This document shows positions 10,277-20,296 of a DNA stretch of 64,000 nt, in pieces; position 1 is the first letter of the stretch, and each line of letters starts with the position of its first letter. The stretch is from Leishmania martiniquensis (Eukaryota > Euglenozoa > Kinetoplastea > Trypanosomatida > Trypanosomatidae): assembly GCF_017916325.1 (NCBI RefSeq), contig NC_090169.1:96001-160000 (forward strand), given 5' to 3'. The notes under the pieces are model-generated. The model worked only from the letters and a program-made list of their open reading frames with translations. It did not search any database and was not told the DNA's origin. A program made the translations under genes and the position numbers.

Positions 10277-10303
10277 GTGTCTGTCTGTCTGTCTGTCTGT
10301 CAG
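10277..10303 (+). repeat. CTGT tetranucleotide microsatellite
   Basis: Six tandem CTGT units in the leader of the calpain-like gene, preceded by (GT)n. It lies upstream of the predicted splice acceptor, so it should not be in the mature mRNA. Confidence 0.8.
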
Positions 10304-10320
10304 TAGGCGCGGGCCTTCGC

Positions 10321-10364
10321 CTCTTTTCTGCTAACGTCTCTTGCCTCGCCTTTCCATTTCGCAG
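10321..10364 (+). promoter_or_regulatory. Polypyrimidine tract and splice acceptor for the calpain-like gene
   Basis: The CT-rich sequence ends TTTCCATTTCGCAG with AG at 10363-10364, a textbook acceptor, and leaves a 142-base 5' UTR before the first in-frame ATG. Confidence 0.6.
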
Positions 10365-10506
10365 CGCTGCCATTTCGTGTCCCCTCTCATACCGCTGCTG
10401 CCACGGCTGTTTCTGTACGTCTGTGAGTCCGTCGAAGCTTGAGAGGAGCAAGTGCAGCACTGTGGCGAGGGGCGGCTCTCCATCAATCGAGCACTCCTCC
10501 CCTGCG

Positions 10507-13500
10507 ATGGCATCCGTGAGCAACTTTGGCTCCGAGCCCAAGACTCTGCCTTCTCCTTCACCTGCGCATGCCAGTGGGCCAGACTGCATGGTAGCCTCTT
10601 CCGACCCCACGGATGGCCGCAGCAACAGCAACAACGTGGAGAAACCCTGTGTGCCCGCAAGACTGCGGGCACCACGGGGTAGAAGGAGGAGAGACAGCTC
10701 CAAAAATGCACGCCGCGCACCAGAGCTTACGGACAGCGGCAATGCCCTCCCCATAACCACCGACGACGCCGGACGCCTGCGCACCTACTCGACAGGTGGG
10801 CTGCGCGCGCTTTCCTATGCGATGAGTGACGCCGACGCGAAACAGGAACCTGAGCAGGGCGTGCTGGGCAACAATGGCGGCGATGTCGGGCGACAAGAAT
10901 GTGAGCACACGCGCGATACTGTCGAAATGCAGCAAAGGGTCCCTCGACGAGAGGCTTTTCTGCCTCCGGTGTGTCCGCACGCTGTCCGCCTTTGCGAGAA
11001 GGGCCCGAACGGCGCCGACGAGGTCGCGAGGAGACCCTCCGACCATGCGGGCACCCTCACGCGACCGAAAGGCTCTGTGCAGGAGTACGTGCGCAAGACG
11101 CTGCAGCTGCAAAGTGAGCAGGGAATTCGGACCTGCGGAAGGGTGCGGCGACCCCTCTGCTCCATCCTCGTGAAGGCGAATGCATCGCGGCTGCAGCGGG
11201 GTGAGGACTTCAACAGCAAGCGGCGCAGCGACTCTGAGCCACGGCGCGGCTTCGACTGGGATAGGCTGGCAAGCAGCGGGGCCTTCTGGAAGAGAACCAT
11301 GTCTAAGCAGGAGACCGACGCAGATTTACGCTGCTACACCGCGCACGAGTACATCTTAGCCTTTTACTACGAGGAGAGCAAGGATTGCGATGATAGCCTA
11401 GACGTGGTCACACCGGACAGCAGCCAGCGGCGACAGCGCGAGCGCGTGGCGCACGTGGTGGCGGAGACGACGCCACGCGAGACGGAGAGATTGAAGCTGA
11501 AGTCGAAGGGGGCGATCTCCGCAAGCACACGGCGGGCAAGGATGACGTGTGCCACGGTGGAGGAACTGTACGCACAACTGGCCATGTGCTACCGGGAGGC
11601 CGGGGTGGAAAAAGGCTATCTCGACACGCTCTTCGTGAAGGAAGTGCTGAGCGGCAGGCGGCAGCCGCGGGTGCATGAAATGGAGAAGGACGACAGCCTC
11701 GGCGAGAACCTATCCGCCCCATCCGACAGCGATTTCGAAGAAGGACCGCGGGAAGTGGTGCGGGCGGGCAAGCCGAAGCGCCTACAGCTGGCTGCGAGCA
11801 GCAAGCGGTCCGCTAAGTCGCCGAGCTTTTACGAGGCTATGCTGGAGCAGATGCGGGTGAAGACGACGCCGGCCTTCCTGCACCACAACGCCATCCCGGT
11901 GCCTATGCTACGTTTTCTTAAGAAGCGTGGCATCATCAAGCTGGGCGACCACTCGTACGTGCTCCACCTCTGGGATGACGACAAGAAGGGCTACCTCGTC
12001 ACCAGCGTCTTCGACCGCAAACCTGGATTCGCCAAGCAGTTTAAAGACTCCTGCACGTACGCGATTTACGGGGTGGAGATGGGCCGTGACTGGGGCACGC
12101 GTTTTGGGCAACTGGTGCTGATGCGACAGCACTTGGCACCGGGCGCACGACAACATTTCCCAGAGGAGGGCAAACTTATTCGCGGGCACACAGTGATTCG
12201 CGCGGCAAGCGTCTTGGATATCTTTGATGGCCGGGTGTACGGCATCCCGTCTAATCTCAGGGAGCTGGATTACCGGCGCACCGGCATTCACGCGAGCGTG
12301 CAGGCCCTCGCCCACTACAATCACCTCTTCCCCCACTGGGGCCCGTTGCGCAAGATTATCCACCCGCAAGACCTCCTCGGCCGCCCGGTGGTGAACCCGG
12401 CAGGGGGCATGTACTGTCTCTCCATGATCGTGAATGGGGCAACACGGATGGTGAAGGTCGATGACCGGGTGCCAGTGGAGCCGGAGAGCGGACTCTTTCG
12501 TTGCCTCACGTCCGCGACGTTCGAGCTGTACCCAGCGCTGCTGGAGAAGGGACTCCTCAAGGCAAACGGCTGTGGCATCAACCTCGCCCTCATGGAGAGC
12601 TCAGCGGTGCTGTTCCAGCTGTGCGGGTGGATACCCGAAGTAATTCGCTTCCGCTGCGCCGGCGGCGTCGAGGAGCCCACCGTGGATGGGCTGATGCGGC
12701 CATCGGAGATGTGGTCGGTGCTGATGGAGGGCTATAGCTTTGGTCGACTCATGATGACTCTGACAGCGCACTGGCGTACTGGCCGGCCGCCCCTCACCCC
12801 GGCGGAGCGGATGATGCAGAGTGCGCAGTCGTTTGTGACGCCGGTCGTGTATCCTGTGATTGACATGATCACGCAGCGGCTGAGCGGTACTGGGGAGCCG
12901 AGCATTCGGGCCATCATGCTGCGAGACACGACAAAAGATCCGTCGACGCGACACTTCGAGCCGCCCTTGAAGACCTCCCTGACGCCGGAGCAGCTGCTGG
13001 ACCTAGGCTATATGAACGCCCACCATGAAGCCGGTCTCTTCTGCGTCACCTGGGAGGAGGCCATCGCGCACTTCGACCACTGCAGCATCAATTGGAGCCC
13101 GTTCACGTACTGGGACCTGCCAAGCGGTTCCAACGCTCCAGAGGACTGCACGCGGCTGTGCTGCCACGGCACCTACGACATGCGCAACGCTGGGCAGGAC
13201 ATGGTGCAGCAACCGCAGTTTCACATCACCTCCCATCTCGTAGACAGGTGCACGCACCTATTCCTGGTCTACTGCCCCCACACGGGCGACCAGTCCCCCT
13301 TGCCACACGACGTCAGTATGCTGGACACGAAAACTGTAGATGAGCTCTCCGGGGGCGGGGCAGTGGTGCGGCTTCGTGTGTACGAGATAACGACGCTGCC
13401 TTCGCTGATGCAGTGCAAGATGCGCGACAGTCGCGGCCGTCGAGTGTCGTGCTGCTTTGGAGACTGCCAAGGACGGCGCATCGTCAGCGAAACGGAAGGG

Positions 13501-15360
13501 CCGCGCGGACTGCAGCCGCTGGCGGTGGCGCAGGGTAACCGCAACGAGTTCATCACACTCGGCTTCGACTGCCTGCCTGGTACACGGCAGTACGTGGTTG
13601 TCATGGATGTTCACGAACGCCATCGGCGGCCGAGTGGAGAGGAAATGCTCCCATACACTGTAACGCTCTTCACCTGCCTTGACCCGTTGCTGGAGCGCAA
13701 CCCGAACAAGATTCCAATTTTTGCCATACACGCGCAGCACGCAACGCTGGAGCAGGCGAAGCAGACGGCGATGGGCGGCGGCTTCTCAAACCTGGAGGTT
13801 GCCTCCGCAGACCTGAACGTCAACGACCTGATCGAAGAGGAGGCGCAACGCAATCCACCGGAGAAGACGATCGCGATGCACGCCATCCCAGAGCATCCTA
13901 ACCTTCACTCACGCACGGTGCAGGGGCTGTGGTGCTTGCCCGAGTTGCATGCACAGACGGTGCTGCTTCAGCACGACGCCACGCGTGAGGTGTTGTACGC
14001 CGGCAAGCAGTGGTACTTCCACCTCGATTCACCTGGGTACTTCTCCCTGCGCATCTGCCAGTCGAAGCGGGTCGGGCCAGCGCCAGCCGCGGTCGAAATG
14101 CGGGTGCTGCTGGTGCGGCGCACGGGCAAGGACGACGCGGACGCAAAGGGAATAGGACCGCCAGCCGACGTCAAAGCGCAGGCCCGCGGTGAAGGTGGCA
14201 GCGAAGGCGCGGTGGCGAAGGAGCGCAAGACGTATGTGCCACGGGCTGTGCGGGGGGACGTCATGAATGGCAGCGATATCGTCTTGAGCAGCGGTGTCTG
14301 GTCCTTAGATGGCGCGGTGATCGATAGCGTGTCGCCACACACGGTGCTGCTGGATCGAGACGGCATCCTTGTACCGAACCCGAGACGGCTGCGGCAGCTC
14401 TACCACACCTCCTTCAACGTGGCCCTCTCCGACCGCGCCAACAGCGACAAGACTCAGATGCACTTCTTCCTCATATCCCGCCCGGACCCCAACGACCAGA
14501 TGCGCTGTGTCATTCTGCAGGCGTTTGCAGACGGCTTCATGATATCGCCGCACGCGTGCAACATCGGCATCAAAGGCAACCTTATACCACATGACACGGA
14601 GGTGCGCGCCGTACTCACCTCCTCGAACTTCTCCTATGAGGTGCATGGCAACGAGGGTCACTCCCTACCCTTCACACAAGAGAGCGCGCAGCGCTCGTTA
14701 ACGCTGCCGGTGCCGCAACTCGACCTGTTCATCGACGTGGACTTGCAGAACACGGCCCCTGCGAAGTGTACCTCGTTTTCGTCCGAGTCCAATGCCGGTC
14801 ACGCGGCTGAGCGGCTGCGCGCCGTCGTACGTGCCGCCTTGACGTCGAGCCCGGCCCAGCGGCTGCAGCTGCTGCGCACCACCTTTTCAACAATGTCGTT
14901 TGTCCGCCGTACTGTCACGAACGAGAGTCACCGCGCGTTTCTGATAGGGCTGGGAGACTCGATAGAGGCGTGGGTGCGATGGCACCAGAGCCTGGAGTCT
15001 CCGGGGGTACAGGCTCCGCTGCTGTCCCTGCCGCCGTTGCCGGAGGGGGACTACATCATTATCCCTTGCTTCACCCCCGTAGCGGGCGGCACCGTGGCGA
15101 AGCAGGGAAAGAAGTGCGGTGCTGCGGCCGGGTGCCGAAGCATACTGGCCTTCGACGTCACGCTCAGCGTACCAGGACGAGTGGTGGAGCTGATCCCAAC
15201 AAGCGGTTCAGGGGACGGACGGAGCCGCGCGCCAGTGTGGCGAGCACAAATGCATTGTGAGCAGTCCGTGGCAAGCGTTGTGCGTGTGGCCCCCAAATCG
15301 GAAAGCCGGCGCTGGGGATTCACCTCCTCGCTTTCACGGTGGATCTCTGGCGCGAAGTAG
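10507..15360 (+). CDS. Calpain-like protein, probably catalytically inactive, 1617 aa
   Basis: The start is the first in-frame ATG (MASVSNFG). Upstream the frame is open only because the pyrimidine-rich leader lacks stops. Residues 1-470 are low-complexity and charged. The calpain protease-fold region spans about 525-870: a strand-rich segment GGMYCLSMIVNGATRMVKVD with DRVPVE (about 631-656) is the conserved part before the EFWPALLEKA-type motif, which here reads ELYPALLEKGLLKANGCGI (about 674). The closing GLFCVTWEEAIAHFDH (about 843) is typical of trypanosomatid calpain-like proteins. Beta-rich calpain-III-like domains follow to the C terminus. The nucleophile motif (GDCW) is replaced by sequence around GIHASVQALAHY, and no NPWG-type asparagine motif is visible, so peptidase activity is unlikely. 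Such proteins are usually cytoskeletal or signalling scaffolds. No N-terminal acylation motif (Gly-Cys after Met) is present. Confidence 0.85.
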   Translation: MASVSNFGSEPKTLPSPSPAHASGPDCMVASSDPTDGRSNSNNVEKPCVPARLRAPRGRRRRDSSKNARRAPELTDSGNALPITTDDAGRLRTYSTGGLRALSYAMSDADAKQEPEQGVLGNNGGDVGRQECEHTRDTVEMQQRVPRREAFLPPVCPHAVRLCEKGPNGADEVARRPSDHAGTLTRPKGSVQEYVRKTLQLQSEQGIRTCGRVRRPLCSILVKANASRLQRGEDFNSKRRSDSEPRRGFDWDRLASSGAFWKRTMSKQETDADLRCYTAHEYILAFYYEESKDCDDSLDVVTPDSSQRRQRERVAHVVAETTPRETERLKLKSKGAISASTRRARMTCATVEELYAQLAMCYREAGVEKGYLDTLFVKEVLSGRRQPRVHEMEKDDSLGENLSAPSDSDFEEGPREVVRAGKPKRLQLAASSKRSAKSPSFYEAMLEQMRVKTTPAFLHHNAIPVPMLRFLKKRGIIKLGDHSYVLHLWDDDKKGYLVTSVFDRKPGFAKQFKDSCTYAIYGVEMGRDWGTRFGQLVLMRQHLAPGARQHFPEEGKLIRGHTVIRAASVLDIFDGRVYGIPSNLRELDYRRTGIHASVQALAHYNHLFPHWGPLRKIIHPQDLLGRPVVNPAGGMYCLSMIVNGATRMVKVDDRVPVEPESGLFRCLTSATFELYPALLEKGLLKANGCGINLALMESSAVLFQLCGWIPEVIRFRCAGGVEEPTVDGLMRPSEMWSVLMEGYSFGRLMMTLTAHWRTGRPPLTPAERMMQSAQSFVTPVVYPVIDMITQRLSGTGEPSIRAIMLRDTTKDPSTRHFEPPLKTSLTPEQLLDLGYMNAHHEAGLFCVTWEEAIAHFDHCSINWSPFTYWDLPSGSNAPEDCTRLCCHGTYDMRNAGQDMVQQPQFHITSHLVDRCTHLFLVYCPHTGDQSPLPHDVSMLDTKTVDELSGGGAVVRLRVYEITTLPSLMQCKMRDSRGRRVSCCFGDCQGRRIVSETEGPRGLQPLAVAQGNRNEFITLGFDCLPGTRQYVVVMDVHERHRRPSGEEMLPYTVTLFTCLDPLLERNPNKIPIFAIHAQHATLEQAKQTAMGGGFSNLEVASADLNVNDLIEEEAQRNPPEKTIAMHAIPEHPNLHSRTVQGLWCLPELHAQTVLLQHDATREVLYAGKQWYFHLDSPGYFSLRICQSKRVGPAPAAVEMRVLLVRRTGKDDADAKGIGPPADVKAQARGEGGSEGAVAKERKTYVPRAVRGDVMNGSDIVLSSGVWSLDGAVIDSVSPHTVLLDRDGILVPNPRRLRQLYHTSFNVALSDRANSDKTQMHFFLISRPDPNDQMRCVILQAFADGFMISPHACNIGIKGNLIPHDTEVRAVLTSSNFSYEVHGNEGHSLPFTQESAQRSLTLPVPQLDLFIDVDLQNTAPAKCTSFSSESNAGHAAERLRAVVRAALTSSPAQRLQLLRTTFSTMSFVRRTVTNESHRAFLIGLGDSIEAWVRWHQSLESPGVQAPLLSLPPLPEGDYIIIPCFTPVAGGTVAKQGKKCGAAAGCRSILAFDVTLSVPGRVVELIPTSGSGDGRSRAPVWRAQMHCEQSVASVVRVAPKSESRRWGFTSSLSRWISGAK

Positions 15361-17181
15361 AGGAGCGTTCAAGGCGCAGCCAAAGCCCTCGCGGCACGAC
15401 TGAAGAAATCGGTGGCAAAGGTCGAGGCACAGGGGGCGAGCTGGGGATGTCGGTAAAAGGCAGGGGAGGATGGGGGGAGAGGGGTGTCTCGTGGAGCCGC
15501 ATGCCGCGGGCGCCAACATCCACGTATGGCGGAGTCTCTTGGACTTCAGATGTTTTCTTCTGTCCGCCTTCTCGCCTCGTGCCTGACGGCGTCAGCTTCC
15601 CCTTCCGTAACCACGTGGCCGCATGCACCGCTCGCTTTCTCTCGCCCCGCCCTCCCGACGAGTGCGCGCGTGATCCTCCTTCTTCCGCGTCCTCACCGTT
15701 GATGCGAGAGCTGCGAGCCTTATGTATGCGACGGCCCCTCTCAGCCGCGTGCACACACCTGCGGTAGGTGCCCTTCATCAGCTATCGGCTCAGGTCCTGC
15801 ACGCGATTACGAAGCAGATGGTTGGGCGCGGGCGGACTGAACGTACCTTCGCGCTGCTGCGCTTTGCCTCTGTATTACCTCTTGCCCATGTCCCTTCCGA
15901 GGCGCATCTTGCATTCCCACTCCGCCACATGGATGGCTGAGAGCGCCTTGAGTATTTTTTTCATATCTGCCCTCTCTCTCCCCCCTCTCCATTGCCTTTC
16001 CCTCATCCATTCAGTTGATCGCTGCAGGTGACTCGCGTTATCGATCTGGGCGTGGACGTGAGCGACGTAGTGTGCACTGCCAGCACCGCTACTTCGACAG
16101 CCACACCTCTCCCCACCGTGTTCTCTCTCTCGCACCCTCCTCTCTCACAGGCTTCTTCTGCATGTGGGCATCCGATGCGCTCTTCTTACTCGTTGCCTCC
16201 TCGGGTCATTCTTTCTCCAGGCACAGTCTCTCGAAGCAGTCGGCTCCGTCACTAATGCGCTCGGTGAGCTTCTTGAGAGATTTTTATGCGCAACGCGCAA
16301 GGACGAATGGCGGTGCTTCCCCCTTTTCGCGTTGGCATGAGTCATGGAGTGTCACCGATACGCCAACGCAAGGGTGCCCCTCCTGCAATGTGCACACGAG
16401 CTTGTGCGCCTCGATGCAAGCACGTCTGTCCACTCAAGCGGCAGCGTTGCGCAGCGTTCAGGAGGGGGCCAACAGGCACCTGCGTCCTCTTTTAGCTGTT
16501 TCTCTGTGTTTGCTACCCCTCCCCCTTCCTTCCTCTTTTGTGGCACAGGTGTGTTTCCATTTCCGCCTCGCTCCTCTCCATAACTTCGCCAGTCGCCCCC
16601 CCTCGTGTCTCTCTAGCGCGTGCCGGCTCGTTGGTGCGCGCGTGTCTGTTGTTTGCGGATGCGGGTGTGCTCGGTCCTCTTCGCCCTCCCCCTCTTTCTC
16701 TGCACCGACTTGATTTTTTATGTGTGTGTGTGTGGTCCATAGCAGTTGCTGCGCTCTCTCTTATTCGGTTCCTTTGGCACGCGCACACACATACACACGC
16801 TTTTCTGTCTTTCTCTCTCCCTCATCCACACGATGAGGGGATGCGACAGCAGGATAAACCTTTACAGAAACACGCACGATGAACGGAGCGGCGCGCTTCC
16901 TCCCTCCCTCCCTCCCCTCTCTTTCTAAGGAGAGAGGGGAGGGGCACTGTGGCTGACGAGTGTGCTTGCTTGCACTGGACAGGCCGTGCATGAGTCGCCT
17001 GCCCTCCCCACACACACACCGCCTTTAGCAGGGCCCATTCACTGTCGGCACCATCCTCCTTTCCCTTTCCCTCACCGCCCCCCTCACCAACCCACCTTTG
17101 ATCATGGCCTTCCGTTTGGATTAGCTTCGCTGGGTGTGCTCCATAGGCAGAGAACTCTTCTCCCTCTCGCCAATCACGCCC
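15361..17181 (+). other. Intergenic region, 3' UTR of calpain-like gene and leader of MON1
   Basis: No gene is supported. CT-rich blocks occur at 15970-16010, 16500-16720 and 17055-17100. (TG)n lies at about 16722-16735 and (CA)n at about 16783-16796. A purine-rich inverted counterpart of the CT block sits at 16926-16945, so the GGAGAGAGG and CCTCTCTTTC stretches around 16903-16945 could pair. Confidence 0.55.
17055..17124 (+). promoter_or_regulatory. Polypyrimidine tract and candidate splice acceptor for MON1
   Basis: A CT/CCC-rich tract precedes AG at 17123-17124, 58 bases before the ATG. A CAG at 17148-17150 is a possible alternative. Confidence 0.45.
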
Positions 17182-19209
17182 ATGCAGCGCACCACAGCAG
17201 GCGAACCTGCTGGCGGCGACGCAGCCACAAGCAACGACCCGATGGCTGTACTCTGGCAGCATGAGCGACATGTCCTTGTCCTCACACGCGCCGGCAAGCC
17301 TGTCTTTTCTCAGCACGGCGACGAAGAGAAGCTGAGCCCATTGTGTGCGCTTCTCCAAGTGCTCCTGCATATCCACAATGACGAGGCCGAGGCAGAGCAA
17401 GGCCAAGGGCCGTCTCAGCTGGCTCTCGCATCGGATAGCGCCGCATCGTCCGTGACCGTGAAGGATGAGGTGCGCCAGGTCGTCTACTACCGTGCACTGG
17501 CAACGCCCAACGATGCTCGGAGTCAAAGTGGCATGGACCTGCAGGCACTGACGCTCTTCTTCTACGTTGAAGGTGAGCTGATGTACGTCATGTCAGAGCG
17601 CAGCGTGGCCTTGTCGCCGTCAGCAGAGGCCGGCGAGACGTCAAGCGGTGAAGGAGACTGCAAACCGCCGCCAGTGGCGAGCTACAGCTTGATGCAGCTT
17701 CGGCACGTCCACCATAGCATTCTTCTCGTGCTTCCGACCATCAACACCCTGCTGGAAAGGACACCCGGATTGGACGTGAGGGCCACCTACACCTCGGCCG
17801 ACCGCGCCGCACTTCGGGAGCTGATCGAGTCCTACGAAACGGAACGGACTTACTCTGTCGGCGCGGTTGCCACGCTGGCGCTTGCCAAAGACAAGCGTCG
17901 AGTAGTGGAAGAAGCACTGCTGCAGTGTTACCGCAGCTCCACAGATGCCGCTGTCAGTCCACCAGCACACCAGCTGTTCAGCTTCCTCTACTTCAAAAAC
18001 TATCTAGTGGCCGCGGTTGGGCCACCCGAAACGTACAGCACAGACCCGAGCATTGCCGCGTCCGCGCCCCTGGCACTGGGGCCCGAAACAGCACTGTGTG
18101 GTAGTCTTCACATTGACGACGCTCTTCTCCTGTACCGCTACGCACGCTCGCTAGTTTCCCGGCAGGCTGGTGAGGCGTGGGTGCCGGTGTGTCTGCCGCG
18201 CTTCAACAGCACCGGCTACCTCTGGTGCTATGCCGTTGACTTCACGTGCTACGTGCGAGAGCTCCGTCAGCAGCAGGTTATGTCAGTGTGGCCGAGGATG
18301 TGGGAGGCACACACGGGGCTGGATTTACTGCTACTGCACGTATCGGCCTCGCAAGACGACTTCACAGCACTGTCTCGCTGCACCCGTCGTTTCGCACAGC
18401 TCCTCTACGCTCCCACTGTTGGGGACAACTTCTGTTACCGGCTGGAGGAGGAACTGTACTACCGTGCACCTGCCCCTTTGGCGGAACTCCTCTCTTTATC
18501 ACGCATGTCACCGCCCGCCTGCTCCGCGTATGACGTATCTGGCCGCCCTAGCGGGGTGCCGCTGTGGTACAGCCTCGTCATTCAAGACAGCGACGCAGCT
18601 TTCCTCGATGCCGCTGAAGGCGAGGAGGCCAAAGCGGCGTCTCGGGCAACCGCAGCGTCCACGCGCACGCATGATTGCCCTTCCGCGAGCATTCGGCTGC
18701 TCTTTGAGAGTCAGCCGTCACCGCTGCTCAGCATCGCTACCGTGGAGGATGTTAAAGACTTCCAGCAACTCGTGGTGCGCTACCAGTCCCAGCTGTGCGC
18801 CACCCCCAGCTCTCCTTCAACCCCATGCATGTTGCTTGTGCGCCACGACAGCGCCATCACGCTTGCAGCGGTTCGGCCGACTCCAGCGACGCTGGCGACG
18901 CTGGCCAGCTACTTCTTCTCGCCGAAGAACCCCTTCAACATCCCGAGCGAGGGCGCCGCTGCTGACGGCGGGGCTGCGGGGGCTTGTGACCAAGGCGAAC
19001 TCGGTGCGGCTGCAGCCTCTCGCCGGGGAGTCTCCTCTTCGACCTGGGTAGAGGCGGTTTGTGCGCTCGGCGTAACGGAGCTAACAGCGGCATTCCCAGC
19101 TGCGATACCCGAGGCGATGGCGTGGTATTGGGTGGCGCACCTCTTGTTCATGGCGGTGCAGCGGCGCGGCCGCTTCGTTGTTCGCCAGCTCATCGGTGGT
19201 CGTCGGTGA
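17182..19209 (+). CDS. MON1: Vacuolar fusion protein MON1 (SAND family), 675 aa
   Basis: The first ATG in the frame gives MQRTTAGEPAGG; a GTG 48 bases upstream is ignored. Residues about 28-65 (ERHVLVLTRAGKPVFSQHGD then EEKLSPLCALLQVLLHI) are the hallmark N-terminal longin strand-helix of MON1/SAND proteins. They are followed by LTLFFYVEGELMYVMSE at about 120. The second signature, WVPVCLPRFNSTGYLWCYAV (about 333-352), begins the second longin domain, and the third lies C-terminal, ending in a basic tail after FMAVQRRGRFVVRQLI. MON1 pairs with CCZ1 as the Rab7 guanine-nucleotide exchange factor that drives early-to-late endosome (and autophagosome-lysosome) maturation. The partner gene is not in the window. 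Low-complexity inserts (about 150-165, 470-495, 590-620) explain the length above the usual 500-600 residues. Confidence 0.88.
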   Translation: MQRTTAGEPAGGDAATSNDPMAVLWQHERHVLVLTRAGKPVFSQHGDEEKLSPLCALLQVLLHIHNDEAEAEQGQGPSQLALASDSAASSVTVKDEVRQVVYYRALATPNDARSQSGMDLQALTLFFYVEGELMYVMSERSVALSPSAEAGETSSGEGDCKPPPVASYSLMQLRHVHHSILLVLPTINTLLERTPGLDVRATYTSADRAALRELIESYETERTYSVGAVATLALAKDKRRVVEEALLQCYRSSTDAAVSPPAHQLFSFLYFKNYLVAAVGPPETYSTDPSIAASAPLALGPETALCGSLHIDDALLLYRYARSLVSRQAGEAWVPVCLPRFNSTGYLWCYAVDFTCYVRELRQQQVMSVWPRMWEAHTGLDLLLLHVSASQDDFTALSRCTRRFAQLLYAPTVGDNFCYRLEEELYYRAPAPLAELLSLSRMSPPACSAYDVSGRPSGVPLWYSLVIQDSDAAFLDAAEGEEAKAASRATAASTRTHDCPSASIRLLFESQPSPLLSIATVEDVKDFQQLVVRYQSQLCATPSSPSTPCMLLVRHDSAITLAAVRPTPATLATLASYFFSPKNPFNIPSEGAAADGGAAGACDQGELGAAAASRRGVSSSTWVEAVCALGVTELTAAFPAAIPEAMAWYWVAHLLFMAVQRRGRFVVRQLIGGRR

Positions 19210-20296
19210 GATGGCGCAGCCGCCCGCGGTAGGTAAGCGCGCTAGACGATGGTGATGATGTTGATCGAAGGTGTGCGCGTGTGAGTCAACGTGCATGAGC
19301 CGGTGCGTCTCGGTGCATGCGGACATGCCCCCCTCCCCGGCCCCCTTTTCCCCCTCCCCTCCGGTTGCCCTCGTTCTCTGCTTCAAGATCGAATGGGTGT
19401 CCCTGAGGATGCCGACTGCCTCCATGCATTTCCACCTCTCATGGGAGGGGGTCCCAAACTGCGCTCTGCGCCAGCGAAAAATGCACGCCGCCACCCTGAG
19501 AGTCGATGCACCACGTGGCCACTGCCATCGTCGCCGCGGCTGTGAGGCGGCGTGCGGAGCGTGGGTGTGGGGAGAGTTGGAGGCAGAGGCCGCCCACACC
19601 GCAGGCTGCGTCGGCGCGTTGCTGTCAAACACCTGTCTGTACGCCTGCCATTCCACCCCGCGGTGGAGCCTGTGTGTAGCGCCGGAGAGGGGGGTGGCGG
19701 CGTGAAGTTTCATCGATGCTGTGTGGCCAAGAAAAACGAACCCGTTTGTGAAACGGTAGCACAGTAAAGCAAGTCACTCAAAGACGTGTGCGTGCGCTAC
19801 GTTCTACCCTGCGGCGGCCCCTTGATGTGCCTGGCGAAATGCGCATGTGTGTCAGAGTGGCGCATGTATCTGTAGGGCGATGTGTCTCTGTGCCACATTC
19901 AGTGCGTTGCGCATGCGACTGCACCGCTCACCGATGCAAGCCTTACCCTCCTCTTGTCTCTTCTCGGATGGGCTGTGGCTGCAAACGCGCTGCGGCAGAG
20001 GAGTCGCTTGCGCTTCCACTTGTGCCGCGTCGTCGCTCTTTCTCTCTCTTTCCTAGTCAAGTTTGAGATCACCAAAAGCGCCTCGGTCAATCAGCGGCCG
20101 TCACAACGTCTCGTATCCTCATTCACACGGCATCATCAAGAGCGTACTTGACCGACGAAAGCAGTGTGATAGCTCACGGCAGTAAAGGGTGCCCGCGTCT
20201 AGAACGTCGCTGTCGTCACTTCCCCCTTCCCCTGAAGGGTCGCGCATGCCGATCTGATCTGAAGCCTCCACTCGGCATTGAAAGCGCGCACGCCAT
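19210..20296 (+). other. Intergenic region between MON1 and RRP9
   Basis: No gene is supported. CT-rich stretches are at 19325-19380 and 20030-20056. Short open frames overlap on both strands and lack coding character. Confidence 0.55.
20031..20056 (+). promoter_or_regulatory. Polypyrimidine tract and splice acceptor for RRP9
   Basis: CTCTTTCTCTCTCTTTCCTAG ends in AG at 20055-20056, giving a 5' UTR of about 240 bases. Confidence 0.5.

Larger units (their letters stand above)
7858..10506 (+). other. 2.6-kb intergenic region, pyrimidine-rich
   Basis: No gene is supported. An imperfect CA...TATA...TG hairpin lies at about 7934-7972. An alternating CG/CA tract at 8872-8891 could adopt Z-DNA. 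(GT)n lies at 9595-9611, and a CTGT tetranucleotide repeat at about 10277-10303. CT-rich blocks dominate 9000-9460 and 9640-10364. The many open frames are translations of pyrimidine tracts (Leu/Pro/Ser/Phe strings). Confidence 0.6.

Noticed and set aside
10114..10506. 131-residue N-terminal extension of the calpain-like protein
   Set aside because: It begins with GTG, translates a CT-rich leader that contains the CTGT microsatellite and a splice acceptor, and has no ATG before 10507.
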